Positions 36,500 through 48,862 are shown, counted from the stretch's first letter. The stretch: 64,000 bases of DNA from Scatophagus argus (GCF_020382885.2 NC_058499.1:9967872-10031871); one strand, 5' to 3'. Made by a program: numbers and translations. The notes: generated by a model from the letters alone, not told the origin.

Positions 36500-38690
36500 A
36501 CTGTCGATAAGGTAAAATTCACCAGCCCAAGAAAAACCAAAAGCCTTCTCTTAAAAGTGAGCACTAGTTGGGTATATTTTGGTAATTCTGCCTCTTTACA
36601 TGTTGTGTTTCGTATAATTTACTCCATCTGGTAAGTTAACGCTTTTTTTTTCTTTCTAGCTAACAGTAACAGAAGTCACTTTATTTCACTGCAGGCAAAC
36701 ACTAAAACTCCCTTACTCGGTATCTAAACCCCGACAGTAAATGTTCTAATAAAAAAACAGCCCTATGCTAGTTAAATACCTATGTGGTGAACCACGGGGA
36801 GTTGTTGTTGTTGTTTCACCTACTTGGTTCGTGTGCGTTGGGAGGAGGGCACAGAGTAAGACGGACTGTCCAATCACAGACGACATTGCAAACCAAAGTG
36901 ACCAATAACAATTGAAACAGTTGATAAACTGACCAATCAGTGCTTAGACCGGTTAAACCCCTGTGACGCCCTTGAGCGGGCACCCTGGCAGCTGTCATGT
37001 TCCTTTGACAGAGCAATATGTTTTGTTTTTTCCTTTCCAAATTTATCTGCCTGTTTGTTTGTGTTCGTATCCCCCCAAAAAGCCTAAACTAAGCTGTATT
37101 GGGGCTGTTTTTCGCAATAGGTGTTATCAAAAGGAAGAATGTGTATTGGTTTCCGATTACGCAATATTGACTAGATTAAGCTATTGTTTACAGATCAATA
37201 AAAGCAAATCTGCGATAGCCAATAGTTCGGCTCTTGTGGTAGTGAAAAATACACTTATGAACAACGTTTTCCAAGAAAGGCCTTGAACATCGTACATTGT
37301 AGCTTATTTGTTCAGCAGAAAAGAAATCTGACAAAAAGTTCAGAGAAAGTAGCCTGTTCTCCTAATAAAAATTTGCACATTTGGTTTGTTTGTAACGTCT
37401 ACATTACAAAATAGTAAATGGTAGTAGGGTTTCACAAGAAATTGTAATGAAATCACAAATCTTTTGTATCAGAAGCACATTCAGCAATAGCATTTTTTTT
37501 TCTTTCCTGGTACACATCTCTGAATAAACTAGAATAAGACTGAAAATAGACAGTTTTTGTGGGCACAGATCCAGGTCCTGTGAGGGACATGGCTCCTTAG
37601 AGGACAGATCCTATTGTGAAACCACCATCAGCTAGGGTTCATTATGTATTCCTGCTCCATCAAGTGTTTATTGACTGCAGACAGTCAAAGCTGGTCAGCT
37701 GCCCAGGGCAGGACTTTTTCCATGGGAATTTGTACCATTAAAGTACAGTATCAACCAAAGCAATCATGCATTATTATCACAGCTTCTATGTTGTGCTCAC
37801 ATGGTGCTTATTCCTAAATAAAGGTCCACAAACAAGCTGACACACAGAAAACCTGTTGGCAGGTAGCATTAGGGAGCAACATATTTATCATATACAATGT
37901 ATTTTTTTAAAAAAAGGAAAAAGGGCTTAAAATGTGTTAATTTACAACTACGTGTTTGGATTCACCAGAAGAGAAGTCAGCAAGGCTGATTCTCTGTGTC
38001 TGACCGGATGATGACAGCTGCACTGGGAGTTTTTCTGAGGAGAATGTTGTTATTGTATCCAAATAGCTCACTGAACCACTGTGCACTGTTGGCACAGCAT
38101 ATCTGAATTGAAACAAATTCTTTTCTCTGTAAGTAAATGGTTTCCACAACAGAGATGAACTTTTGACACAATTTCTTTACCAATATGCAGCGTGGTATGT
38201 ACTGGTGGGTCAGGGATGGGTTATGAAATAAAAACAAGATGTGTTGCCCTTTTGAAAAAGAACGATAGTTCAGACAAAATTATACAGCAGCATGACACTT
38301 AAAACTCACTTGAGTACATATTGCAGAATAGGTCTTCTCCAGCTATTTTTAAAATGACGCTAGATTATTTTTTTTTATTTTGCTCTAACCTAAAATTTAA
38401 TTATGAGTTGTAAGACAGAAATTGCATATATCTTATTTCATTCAACCCTAACCCTGAATAACGACTCAAGTACTGCATGTTTAAAAGAAACCACCACATT
38501 AATTCTCAAAAGGCTTTTGAATTTAAATATTTTGTCATTAAATTCACTGTTTTCTTGTATGTGGGCTTTTGCGCAGAGTGCACAAACCACCGCTATACTT
38601 AACTGAGCAGACTAAACAGCGCCGCCCAATGGTCAAGCAAGTACTGACAGCGAGAGCACACGTTGACACAACCGTCCCGCCCTGAATTGA
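36500..38690. other. Divergent intergenic region between pnpla2 and pidd1
   Basis: The left part (about 36500-36860) probably contains the pnpla2 promoter and 5' UTR. The middle is AT-rich. Two overlapping minus-strand frames at 37937-38237 read like protein but have no supported exon partners. In human, RPLP2 lies between these two genes; no RPLP2-like sequence is seen here. Confidence 0.45.
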
Positions 38691-38693
38691 AAC

Positions 38694-38703
38694 TTTGGCG
38701 GCG
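38694..38703 (+). promoter_or_regulatory. E2F-like motif in the probable pidd1 promoter region
   Basis: TTTGGCGGCG lies in a GC-richer patch (about 38580-38830) some 600 bases upstream of the pidd1 start codon. The match to the E2F core is good, but the transcription start has not been located. Confidence 0.3.
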
Positions 38704-39304
38704 CCTGAATGAGAGGCGATCGGTGACATACACAGCAACAACCGGGGGGCGGTGCTTCTTACTTTCAAACCGATAGAAATGATTAGACTCCTCTCGGTGC
38801 CCGCCGGCGGAATATGCGCAGATAAACCAGCGAGCGACTGTGATGAGAAGCTTTTTCTTTCAAAACATTGTCGGACGTGACATAAGAACTTGAGGTGACA
38901 GAGAACGAGAGAGGGCAGATTGGAGGAACAGGTTCATCCAGAGACAAATGTTGCACATTTTTTAAATGTAACACTACATGAACTTATAAGTATGACTAGA
39001 AACGGAGCATAAAGGTCGGTAACGTAGCGACAGAGGCCCGTAGATGCGTAATTTTTGGCTAACATTCACGTAAATACGTTTAGACCACAACAAAGCTATG
39101 GTTAGCTAGTAGCTTACCTTACTGTAACTGTTACAGCAACTTCGCTTAGCAAGCGTGTAGTGAAATATTCCTCGTCGGGTTTAATGACTGTCATTCACCT
39201 CTGTCCGGCGTTAATGACAGTGAGCGTTACGGAAACATGCAGGAAGAAAACTTCGGAAGAGCTAGCTGTTAGCTAGCTGTCCAGACTCTTAAACATTGGG
39301 TTCA

Positions 39305-42300
39305 ATGGACAGAAGCAGCAAGGGACGCGGAGCTCCTGATGAGGAACATGATGGAGACCAGGCAGACGGTTGGATTGGACTGTCGGAAGCAGAGGAAGTG
39401 TCACCTGCATGCAGTCCACCAAAAACATCACCCAAATGTGGAGTACCAGACCTTTCGGGGGACATTTTTGCTCTGAGGTTCTCTGAGGAGAAATCAGATA
39501 GAGAGACTGGACCAATGGTATTAAGTGATGTGATAGCTGAAGGCCAAGCAGAAGTTGATGACACGGGGAGGGATGCTCCCTCTGTGTCACCCTCTATCCT
39601 CATGGACACATGCGCTCCTTCCATATCAAGCCTGTCCTCCTCATGCTCCTCCACCCATCATCATCCCAATTTGTCTTCGTCCTTATCTTCCTCTTCCTCT
39701 GTCGTGTCTCTGACTCCACCCTTGCCTCCTTCTGTGGAGCTGCCAGCTGTGATGACTGACACAAGGCTGACCCTGGATGTGTACCTGGGGGGAGCAGCTG
39801 CACTGCCTCTCCTTTGGGGATCCATCCCAGGGCAGCTAATGTCCATCCAGTACCTGAGACTGGGCTCCGAGGATAAAGCAGGTCTGGATGGTGCACTGGA
39901 TGTCCTACCCTACCTGAATGAGCTGCGCTCACTGGCTATTCGGGGTACTTTGCTGATTAATTACATGTGGTATCACCTTCTTGTTAGTATAGATGGTTTG
40001 ATGCTTAATCCATATTTTTTTATTGTATTTATTGTTCTTAGCCTTAGAAAAACTTTTACATACAAAAGGATAAAGATACTGTAAAAAATGTGTTAATGTA
40101 TTATAATTGTAATTATTGTAATAATTTTCCTTGTTTTGTTCCAATCTTTCTTCTTCTAATTACATTTTTCTTCTTAATTCAAAGGACACTGTTTTTATGA
40201 CTCGCAAGGTGACCCCCTGCCTGGCCTCCTCACCTCTTTGCCCTCATCCGTTTCCTCCCTGTCTCATCTGGTACACCTGGATCTCTCCTTCAACCAGCTC
40301 TCCTGCCTACCATCCTGCCTTCTCACCTTGCCTGTGTTGTCATCCTTGCTCCTCTGTCACAACCACCTCTCAGCTTTGCCTCCAGATATAGGCCAGCTGT
40401 CTTCCCTTACCTACCTCTCCCTCATGGGGAATGAGCTGGTCTGTCTTCCCCCGAGTCTGGGTCAACTGAAAGCGCTACAAACACTGGATATTTCACATAA
40501 TCTCCTTCAGCAACTACCCGATGAAATTGGTTTTCTGGAGGAGCTTGTTAAGCTGGAATTGTCCCATAACAAGTTGAATCAGCTACCAGAGAGCATGGGT
40601 AAGGGGGTGAGGGTGAGTGGTTGTGTCAGTGAAAGACTATTACAGTAATTAACTGGGTTTCTCATATTGTCTCATCTAACTTGAATTCATGAATGTAGCT
40701 GTAAAACAAAACCTGTCTGTGTCTTCTTTGTTGCCCAGGCTCTCTCCTCTCCCTTAGGGAGCTTGTCATCTACAGCAATGACCTCCGCCTGCTCCCACAT
40801 TGCCTGAACAAACTGCCTCGGCTGAAAATAGATGTGCGTGACAATCCTTTGGGACAACCCCCTACTCCTCCTCCTCTCCCTCCTGCACCTGGTGAGCAGT
40901 GAAAATTGGGCTTTAAACTGATGAGCGCTTAAAATGGTTTGATTATATTATCATTAGATATAGTGTTTACATTTTCTGTCAGCATATACACTCTGTACCA
41001 TCTCTATTTTCTTACCAGATCAAGCCGAAACAAAAATTCCAGAACTGCACCTAGGATTTAATCAGCACAGGTACAGTGCCACTGAGCACAGAAACATTTC
41101 TATAGCTCTACACTAATATTGTTAATTAATTCCTTTCTGATGAGATAAAGTTTAAAGATGTCGTACTCCTTTTGCTTCTTAGTTTCTGTGTTTCGTCTGC
41201 TGGTTGTCATGTGTTTCTCCCAGGGGGGGCTGAGCTGCTGTTCCCCCCGGGGTGCTTGTTGACAACCACAAGACTGGAGTGGCTTGAGAAAAGGCCAGAA
41301 AGGAAGTGGGTGTTGCTGGAGGAGCATGACATCTTACTGAGTCGACCACTGGAACTCCGTCCTCATGGAATTACATTTCTGAAGGTATTTTAAAAAGGGT
41401 TTGTTAAAGTTAATAACCACCTTAGAGACACTCCTGCTTTGCACATGACAATCTTTTTACTCAGGTTCGGTACTACTCTGAAAAATAGTCTGATAATCTC
41501 ATAGCCTGATGATAAAATAATCCTAATTAAGTCGCAGTGATGTCATCATGGTTATCTCAGCTTGTGTTTGAAGACAAATCTAAAGCACAAAATCTGCAGT
41601 CTGAATGTGTGGATTTTAAGAGATGGGGATAGGACAGTGCTATCAGGTTGCATTGTGGGAAATGTATTATTCAGTATTTTTGGAACTTGACCCAGTAGTG
41701 ACGAAAAGTCAGAATATCCCAATGTCTGCGGCACAGATTTTGATCATTAAATCTGTCCTTCAGAAGTTCCTCAGTTTTCTATAAATGCATAACTAAATTG
41801 CTATACCACTTCTTTAATTTGGTATTGTGAAGACCTGAAGATTTTTGACTTATTCTTTTGATGCTTGCAATTTATTCTTGTTCCATCTAATGACTGCATT
41901 ATATCCTGCCTTTTTTTTAAATGTAAATTTACTTTTAAATCCTTCCAGCCTGTGGAGGTGTGTGTGCCATACCATCGGACAAAAAGAAGGGAGGTGGTGG
42001 TGCAGAGGTTTGATGGACAGTCATGGAGTATTTTGCCCACTGTTCTGAGGAGAGGAAACGAGAGCCATAGCAGTCATCCTGGCGGGCGTCCAGCCAGGGT
42101 AAAGTAAAAAGTTTTTCCTGCTAGTAAAAACTTTAATATTAGTGTTGAAAAGCTGACCTTTTGGTGTACCTGTAGCTGGCCTGCTGTGCAGTGCGCCAGT
42201 TCTCCTGGTTTATGGCTGTGTCCCGTCCAGTAAAGGACAGCTGCTCTGTTACGCCAGCTGGAGCTCTGCTGGTGTCCAGCTCTGACCCTGGAATTAAGCT

Positions 42301-45300
42301 CCACTTCCCTCCAGACTCCACCGTGCAGACCCGCACTATAACTTTACAGGTAGCTCTACAGTGTACAGAAGTTTGTATCAGATTGCCACTGAGGTATCTG
42401 TGGTTCGCAGAGCTTTAGTTTATCTCTCTTTTCTGTAGGTGCTGCAGGTGTCTGTGTCAGAGGTACAGGCAGTGTGTGGTGATCCTCAGGCCAGAGTCAG
42501 CCCTCTTCTCTGCCTCTCCCAGTCTCTCAGCACAGATTTCCTGCAGCCTATCAAAGTTCAGATCCCTCTGCCATCTGGAGTCACAGGTACAATATGCCAC
42601 ATTTACCCAAACCTTCAGTCACATAATTGTTTATTTTAGCATGTAGTAACATTTTCTGGTGCTTCTGCAGGCAATACAGTTGATATGTCCAGTTTGCATC
42701 TGCTACACGGAGACCCCACTGCCCAAACCTGGACTGACATTACATCACAAGTGTCTCTCTACGTCACCCATCTGTATGCCATTTTCTACATCACACATTT
42801 CTCCTGGCAAGTTTTTTTCTTCAATACATTCTCACAGTGTGCGTTGGATTTGATACAATTACACTGTGGATAATAAAAATGTGTGTGTACAATCACAGGT
42901 ACTGGCTCTGGTACACCACTCAGCAATGTGTTAGTGGGGTGGTCAGGAAGGTCTATCAAAGGCTAAAACAGTTCAAAGTCCAGTTTCTTGTGCTCCAGCG
43001 GAAGACTGATCCTTCACAAGTTATACTACAGTGTTTACCTTCTAACAAGGTTTGTAAATCTCCTTCTTTCTGTGCTTTAACTGTTTAGTTCAATAGAACT
43101 ACTTAAACCAGTGACCAATGTCTGTATATCAGGCCTTCTCTCTCAGCCTCTGTGTGATGTCTGAGGTTCGTCATCATATGTGTGAATGCTAAACAGTAAC
43201 TGTGATTGTTCCCGTCCAGGTGGACAGCAGAGTGCAGTCTTTGTCAGAGCAATATGACGGACCTCAACCTTCAGATCTGTGTGACCTGCTGGAAGGAGAG
43301 CAGTTCTTTGCCGGCTTTGAGAGGGGCTTGGATATCAGCACAGGTTTGAATTCCTCTTTGAGGCTCTATCTTACATAAACATTTTTTCCCCTCCCTCCTG
43401 CTCTCTTGCCTTTCAAGGTCTTATGATCTGTTGCATAATAAATATCCAGCTATTTGTAAGAAGTCTTAAAATGATATGTTGTTGTTTTCTCCAGAAAGAC
43501 CAGACTGTGTGGGTGGAAGGCTGTGTTTTGTGTTTTACTCCAGCCTGAAGAATCTGAAGGAAGTGTACATCTGTTCAGCTGAGGGTCATAAGGGACCAGT
43601 GAGAGGACAAGTAAGAAAGACATCATTTTCAGCAGATAGGAAGTGCAGTGTCTTGAATAATGATTTCTTAGTTGTTTTCTGTCTGTACGCCTATAAACAA
43701 AGTCAGTGCAAATCTTACATTTCCAAATTACGTGGCAGTCCAAGGAGCACATGACCTCACCCACATTATATTAGAACAAACAATAAGTAACAGATTGTAC
43801 ATATCACTTGTCCACATGTAGTACAGTACATTCTACCCTAAAGTCCCGTTTGGACAGGATTGACTTTACATTGAGAGGTGGAGAATAAAATATTCAATGT
43901 ATTCCTCTGTAATTTAAGCGCTGGGAAATTACAGGATGTGGTCTGTAATAGACACGGTCAGTGAGCAGGGGATGTGGGGATGAAGAATTACATACAGCAC
44001 TGCTCTGGGTGGGATTAAAATCACTGACCAGAGCAGCTAATGTTCATACCACCTCACATACCCCAAGAAATAAATTCAGTCAAAATTGGACTTTTATTTT
44101 AGTTCAGTTCAATGTATTCGCACATGTTTAGTGTATTTGTACATGTGGTGTATTGCACAAAAAAACCCCAAGACATTAAGAATCTGCAAGTTTGATCATT
44201 GTGCAGAAGGGGCTGAAAGTCAAAAATGACTTGTGAAGATACCTAAATATCAATAGTCATATTAAAAATATTTTGTGGTGATATAAACTGCTGTATGCTG
44301 TAACACAGTCCAAACCAACAGTGTAATTAACAATGTCTTTGTAAAACATTTTGAATGGTTGCTGTTGATAGAACACAACAGCAAATTTTGAGGGTGTTTT
44401 ATTCTTTATGGACTGTTTTTGTATTGGTTTGTATTATGCAGTTACATAACAAGGCTGTACTGTTTGGTACCCCCCCCCCTCAAAATGTGCTTTAGAATAG
44501 AGAATAGAGTCCAAACACAAACAAAAGTATTTGTCTATGCCAAAACCAACATAAGCTGAACATTTGTGTAGGCTAATATTTATTTGTTAGTATTTATTGT
44601 GTTGCTGTGTATGGATGTTCCTAACTTGTTGGTCATTCGGTATAAAGTGTACCAGTTCCACATGGCTACCCACCTCAGTGCCAGTTAGAAATGCGTGAAT
44701 GTGTCTGCATTGATTGGACAACTACCTGATAATATGTTTTATACCTCTGCCATAGGTGTCTTTTTATAGAGGGGAGATTCCCAACAATCTCCCAGAGGAT
44801 GTGGCGAGGAAGAGGAAAGGACATGACAACCAGTGGCTTGCAACCTTACCGCTAAGACTCCCGGTTGGTTGGAGTGACAGTTTTTTGCTTTAATTCACAA
44901 GATGACATATTTTGTACTTCTGGATAGTAAATGAATTAGTATAAACCTGTTATAATACAATATGACATAATATAAACAGTAGTTTTTCTCTCATACACAG
45001 TCATATTTTGCATCTAAACTAGAACTAAAATAAAATACTGTTCTGCTTGTAATGTCATAACCTGAAGCAAACTCTGCACATATTATTTCCTCTCTGTTTT
45101 CATCATAGGCTCTAAACTCAGAAAATAATTTCATCATGGAAGAGCTCCAGCATCCTCCTCTGAACCTGGGTGACCCTGAGAGCGGCTACCTGACAGAAGC
45201 CAACCTGCTGTCCATCTCTCTTCAGATAGGACAGGACTGGCGTGTTATTGGTATTAATCTTGGCTTAAGCTACCAGGAGTTGGACCGCATCCAGTACAAG

Positions 45301-46405
45301 TACAGGTAGGAATGACAAACTGTGTCCCTCACATCCATTTGTTTTCCTGTTTGTTAATTATTTTTGCAAGTTATTATCCCTGAATCTGAAATCTATCTTC
45401 TTAGCAGTTCATTCTTGTCTGTACAACATTTGCTTTCAGACCTCAATTATAATGGGGAAATAAAAATGACGCAATTATAGAATTTTAGCATTACCTCAGC
45501 CTAAGGTGTGTAGTCAAGGTTTTTGCTAATGATACAATAAAATATGTAAACCTGCAGGAGGGATTTGGATAAAAATCTACATGTTTAAATCATCTCAGCA
45601 TGAGTGAATGATGTAATCAGTGCATGCTCATGTGTGTCAGCACAGCCAAAGCCTCTAAGGAAACAAGATGGAGTAAGATTTACTGTGACTGAGGGAGAAC
45701 CGCGATGGGAGAGAAATGGAAGAGAATTTTGATTGTTTTAATCTGCACTGTCAGCCATCACTAAGCCATCTGGGACACTGCAGGAGATTACACAGAGACT
45801 GATGCTCATCTGTCCCTCCCCCTGCTCCTCACGCTCAGAAACCCTCACATGACGCATCCTGGAGGTGGAGGAAAAATTCACTGTGTGAAAATCATCCGTA
45901 TATGTTGTGTAGACGGTTTTCTTTGTAAGGTTTTTATTTAGGAATACATTCACACGTCATGTTAATAATAATCGTGTGAATATAGCTGGTGCATAGCTTA
46001 AATCTCTAAATATATATGATCTATCTCCCAACTGCACAGAGAGTCTAATACCACACATGATTAGGATGAGTGGTGGTAGTACTTTCATTTGGCACGTTTG
46101 TTATGTACAGTATCTAGAAAATGATTTGATGCTTTGGTGGAACTGAAACAGCTACTGCTCTCTTCACCAGGGACAACCTGGGAGCCTTAGTGCTGGACAT
46201 GCTGTTCCACTGGGCCCGTGGACAGAGGAATGCAGGACCAGGGGCAGTGTCGAGGCTGGTGGCTGCCATGATAGAGAGCAACAGGAGGGACTTGGCAGAT
46301 GAGATAGAGGACATTGTGAATATAGGGAGGAGAAAGTACTCTGAGTCACTGAGGAGAGTAGGTCTCGAAGGAGAGAGCTCCTCCCTCAGTGAAACACAGC
46401 AGTAG
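39305..46405 (+). CDS. pidd1: PIDD1, p53-induced death domain protein
   Basis: Scaffold of the PIDDosome, which activates caspase-2 through RAIDD or NF-kappa-B through RIP1 and NEMO. Fifteen coding exons: 39305-39944, 40185-40598, 40739-40891, 41019-41070, 41183-41384, 41949-42098, 42176-42349, 42439-42586, 42671-42806, 42899-43049, 43220-43343, 43495-43610, 44756-44863, 45109-45305 and 46171-46405. All phases fit; 999 aa (human 910). Order: a Ser-rich N-terminal extension (about 1-165), leucine-rich repeats at about 225-400 (HLVHLDLSFNQLSCLP, LQTLDISHNLLQQLP), ZU5 domain 1 (about 425-535), ZU5 domain 2 (about 560-680), UPA-like region and a death domain (about 870-975). PIDD autocleaves at two HFS motifs. 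The second is present (His687-Phe688-Ser689, in THFSWYWLWYTT). The first reads Gln545-Phe546-Ser547 (RQFSWFMAVSRP) instead of His-Phe-Ser. The intron after exon 9 uses a GC donor. The ATG at 39305 is the first methionine in this frame. Confidence 0.94.
42807..42898 (+). other. GC-AG intron of pidd1
   Basis: A 92-base intron with donor CTG|GCAAGT and acceptor CACAG|GTACTGG. Only this choice keeps the frame and the conserved HFSWYWLWYTT stretch; it splits the Trp690 codon. The GT three bases further on (CAA|GTTTTT) would lose the frame. Confidence 0.85.
43611..44755 (+). other. Longest internal intron of pidd1, no gene seen
   Basis: AT-rich 1.1 kb intron with a run of nine C at 44471. Nothing coding is recognised. 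Confidence 0.5.
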
Positions 46406-46444
46406 ATAATTCCCTGCTGGGTACAGATGGCTGACTTACACTTG

Positions 46445-46450
46445 AATAAA
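46445..46450 (+). terminator. Proximal polyadenylation signal of pidd1
   Basis: AATAAA 40 bases past the stop codon. A distal signal at 48583-48588 allows a longer 3' UTR. Confidence 0.6.
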
Positions 46451-46619
46451 CTTTTTGTTTATCATATGCCAATCATCTCATCCCGCTGTCCAAACAACTG
46501 AAGTCCTGTCCTGAAGTACAAAAATGTCTCTTTTACTCAGTCATAATAGCCATGTACCAGCTGGCAGCACCTTTGGCAAGACTTGCAGTCAACAGGTCAA
46601 ATGGATGAAACAGCGTTTT

Positions 46620-46627
46620 GTTTTCTC

Positions 46628-46658
<31 letters not shown>

Positions 46659-46664
46659 AAAAAA
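46620..46664 (+). repeat. Poly-T tract
   Basis: A T-rich run of roughly 40 bases with a few C, in the region just past pidd1. Confidence 0.85.
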
Positions 46665-48582
46665 CCACTCTTGTTATGCAAGACAATAATGCAGAACTCA
46701 TTTCTGCCAGGAAAAGGAAAAGTCAAATATGATTAAAAACAAAAACAGCTCATGGTAAGTCATGATTGTGAGATGACAAGTTATATGAAATATTTTTCAC
46801 TTAGTTCTTCACACTTTTGAATTACAGCAGTATTTCATCATTGATTTCTGAATCTCATTATTGGACTCACCATGGTTTTTATTTAGTATTTTTTAAATTT
46901 TAACATAAAAATTGATTTACTAAGCCAGCTTTTAGCATCATTTTGACAAAGTGTTTCTGTATTTTGACCATGAGCATTTCTTTCCCATTTCATGGCAGAA
47001 AAGTAATAGTGAATACCATGAACTTCTCTGATTCAGGACAGTTAAGAGGCAGAGCAAACACCGAGGACTGTTAATGAAAGTACAAGAGGAGGCTATTTTA
47101 TGGTTCATACAGTCTCTTCCATGTGTGCCTTTAGTCATCTAGAAACCAGCTTAGCTGCAGCACAATCTCAGTGGCATCAGTCAGGACATACATTTTTTTT
47201 GAAAGTGTATGAATGAATTTCAAGTGTTTTCATCTCTAGCAAAACTGTGATAAAAGAAATGTGTCAGCTATTTTTTAAAAACTTGGTTCTCCTTTAATAG
47301 TCATTTAAGAGGCTAAATGGAAGCCCTCTTAAGTGCTTTAGCTTGTGATACCCAAACTGCAGGTAGAACAAAGCACAACACTCTCTGTATGTTTGAAGAA
47401 CAGGATGTGAACATCACAATGCATTGAGGAAATTCAGTACTACGTACATATGAGTAAAATAAGCAGAAGTATCAAATATGAGGATCTTTCATGAATATCT
47501 TCAGGTACTTTTAGGCAGCTTTGGCTGGGAAAGTCCCAGAAACACCATTCAAGGTTTACTGAAAGGGTATGTCTGTGCTGAATCTGGCTATATTATGTAA
47601 TCTGTAGGTTTTTCAGTGGTCTACACAAAAAAATTATGTTACGATCCAAGCAAGATGACATAGCTTTGAATTGCTGGTTTCAAGTCAGCCTGGAAACTTA
47701 AAAAAAATACACTGAATGTTCTCGAGAAAATGCAAAAGTAATTTGTACTGGCAAATTAAATTTTTAAGCATAAATATAACTCCCAATACAAACACAGAAT
47801 GCTATCTGTCCTATTTTGTCTTGCTTCTCATACGCTTCTCTTTGGTCCATACAGATGGAAGGCATAATTTTCTTGCCACGCAAAGTGCTTCTCCCAGGCA
47901 GTCAGATAATCCAAAGCTTTACATCTCTCATCAGTGAGGCAGGTTGTGAATGTTGTATAAGCTGTTTTTTTTAGCTTTCTCTACACAAGTTACATCTGCA
48001 GATTGGGAAAAATCGTTCCCTTTAGCCATTGGGATGATGCAAATGTCCCTTTACAAGTATGCTTTGTCTTATTTGATTATAAGGCAAATATGTGCTGCAA
48101 GTTAACGGCACTTTAATATAATCTGTGAGCCTCCTCCTGGTTATTGTACAGGTCTACTAAGCGCAGCAGTCCACTTCTCTGATTGTATTACTGCACCCCC
48201 CCCAAAACCACAGCTTGCTTTGTGACGTTCAGGTGTATCGTCTTCCATTTGGCTTGGGTTTATTCTGCACTTTCTTTCATCAGTGGGACTCCTGAAGACA
48301 TCAGTCAGTTTGACCACATTCGCAGCTGAGACCTTGTGTTGGAGAACATGAAAAACATTGCTGTGCTTCACTGGTCAGAGTATCTCAAGGATCTGAGTGT
48401 CCTCCCCCCTCATGAACCTGTAATGAGTCACTGGTTGTTTTAGACACGTTTATTGCTGCATGCTGCCCCTCATCCCTCAGTATTTTATCTGTAGCTTTTT
48501 TTTTTTCTATTTTGGTGTTCAAGGTCATCGGGTCTAATCGTCACGATGACGCTGGACCCCATCCCCCACCACTATACCTGCA
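46665..48582 (+). other. Region between pidd1 and slc25a22, possible long pidd1 3' UTR
   Basis: AT-rich DNA without a recognised gene. It ends with AATAAA at 48583-48588, only about 200 bases before the slc25a22 TATA box, so it could be an extended pidd1 3' UTR or simple spacer. Confidence 0.4.
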
Positions 48583-48588
48583 AATAAA
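48583..48588 (+). terminator. Possible distal polyadenylation signal of pidd1
   Basis: AATAAA preceding a T/G-rich stretch. It lies 2.2 kb past the pidd1 stop on the same strand. Confidence 0.35.
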
Positions 48589-48797
48589 ATATGTCTGTAT
48601 TTCGACTACATACCACTAGAGGACCTTTTTCTGTTTCTTTTATCCCAGTCCTGCTCCATCGCCAATAAGGCTGTTCCCCCTCCCTCCCTCCTTGCTCGCT
48701 CGCTCTCACTCCCACCTCCTCTACCTCCCTCCACCGGACTCCAATGCTAGTAACGCCGGTAGGTTAGCTATTGTCGATCTGTCAGCCAAAGATAGAG

Positions 48798-48804
48798 TAT
48801 AAAA
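48798..48804 (+). promoter_or_regulatory. TATA box of a probable slc25a22 promoter
   Basis: TATAAAA follows a pyrimidine- and CG-richer stretch (48660-48780). A transcript starting about 30 bases later would contain a short exon ending at the donor ATGTG|GTATGT (48862), which can join the acceptor at 55875. No other gene on this strand fits. Confidence 0.55.
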
Positions 48805-48827
48805 AGGCTTTGATTTCACACCACAAG

Positions 48828-48862
48828 CACACCAGGAGAAATAACGGAAACGCCTTTATGTG
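48828..48862 (+). other. slc25a22: Probable first (non-coding) exon of slc25a22
   Basis: Start estimated from the TATA box, end from a strong donor GTATGT. It has no in-frame start, as expected for a leader exon. Confidence 0.45.

Noticed and set aside
38441-38456. Telomere-like CCCTAACCCT
   Set aside because: Less than two units, expected by chance.
39296-39304. pidd1 start at 39296
   Set aside because: That codon is TTG; the first in-frame ATG is at 39305.
48688-48699. GCTCGCTCGCTC repeat resembling a parvoviral Rep-binding element
   Set aside because: It sits in a CT-rich promoter-proximal stretch and not in ppp1r12c; no adjacent nicking-site-like sequence was noticed, so chance is more likely.
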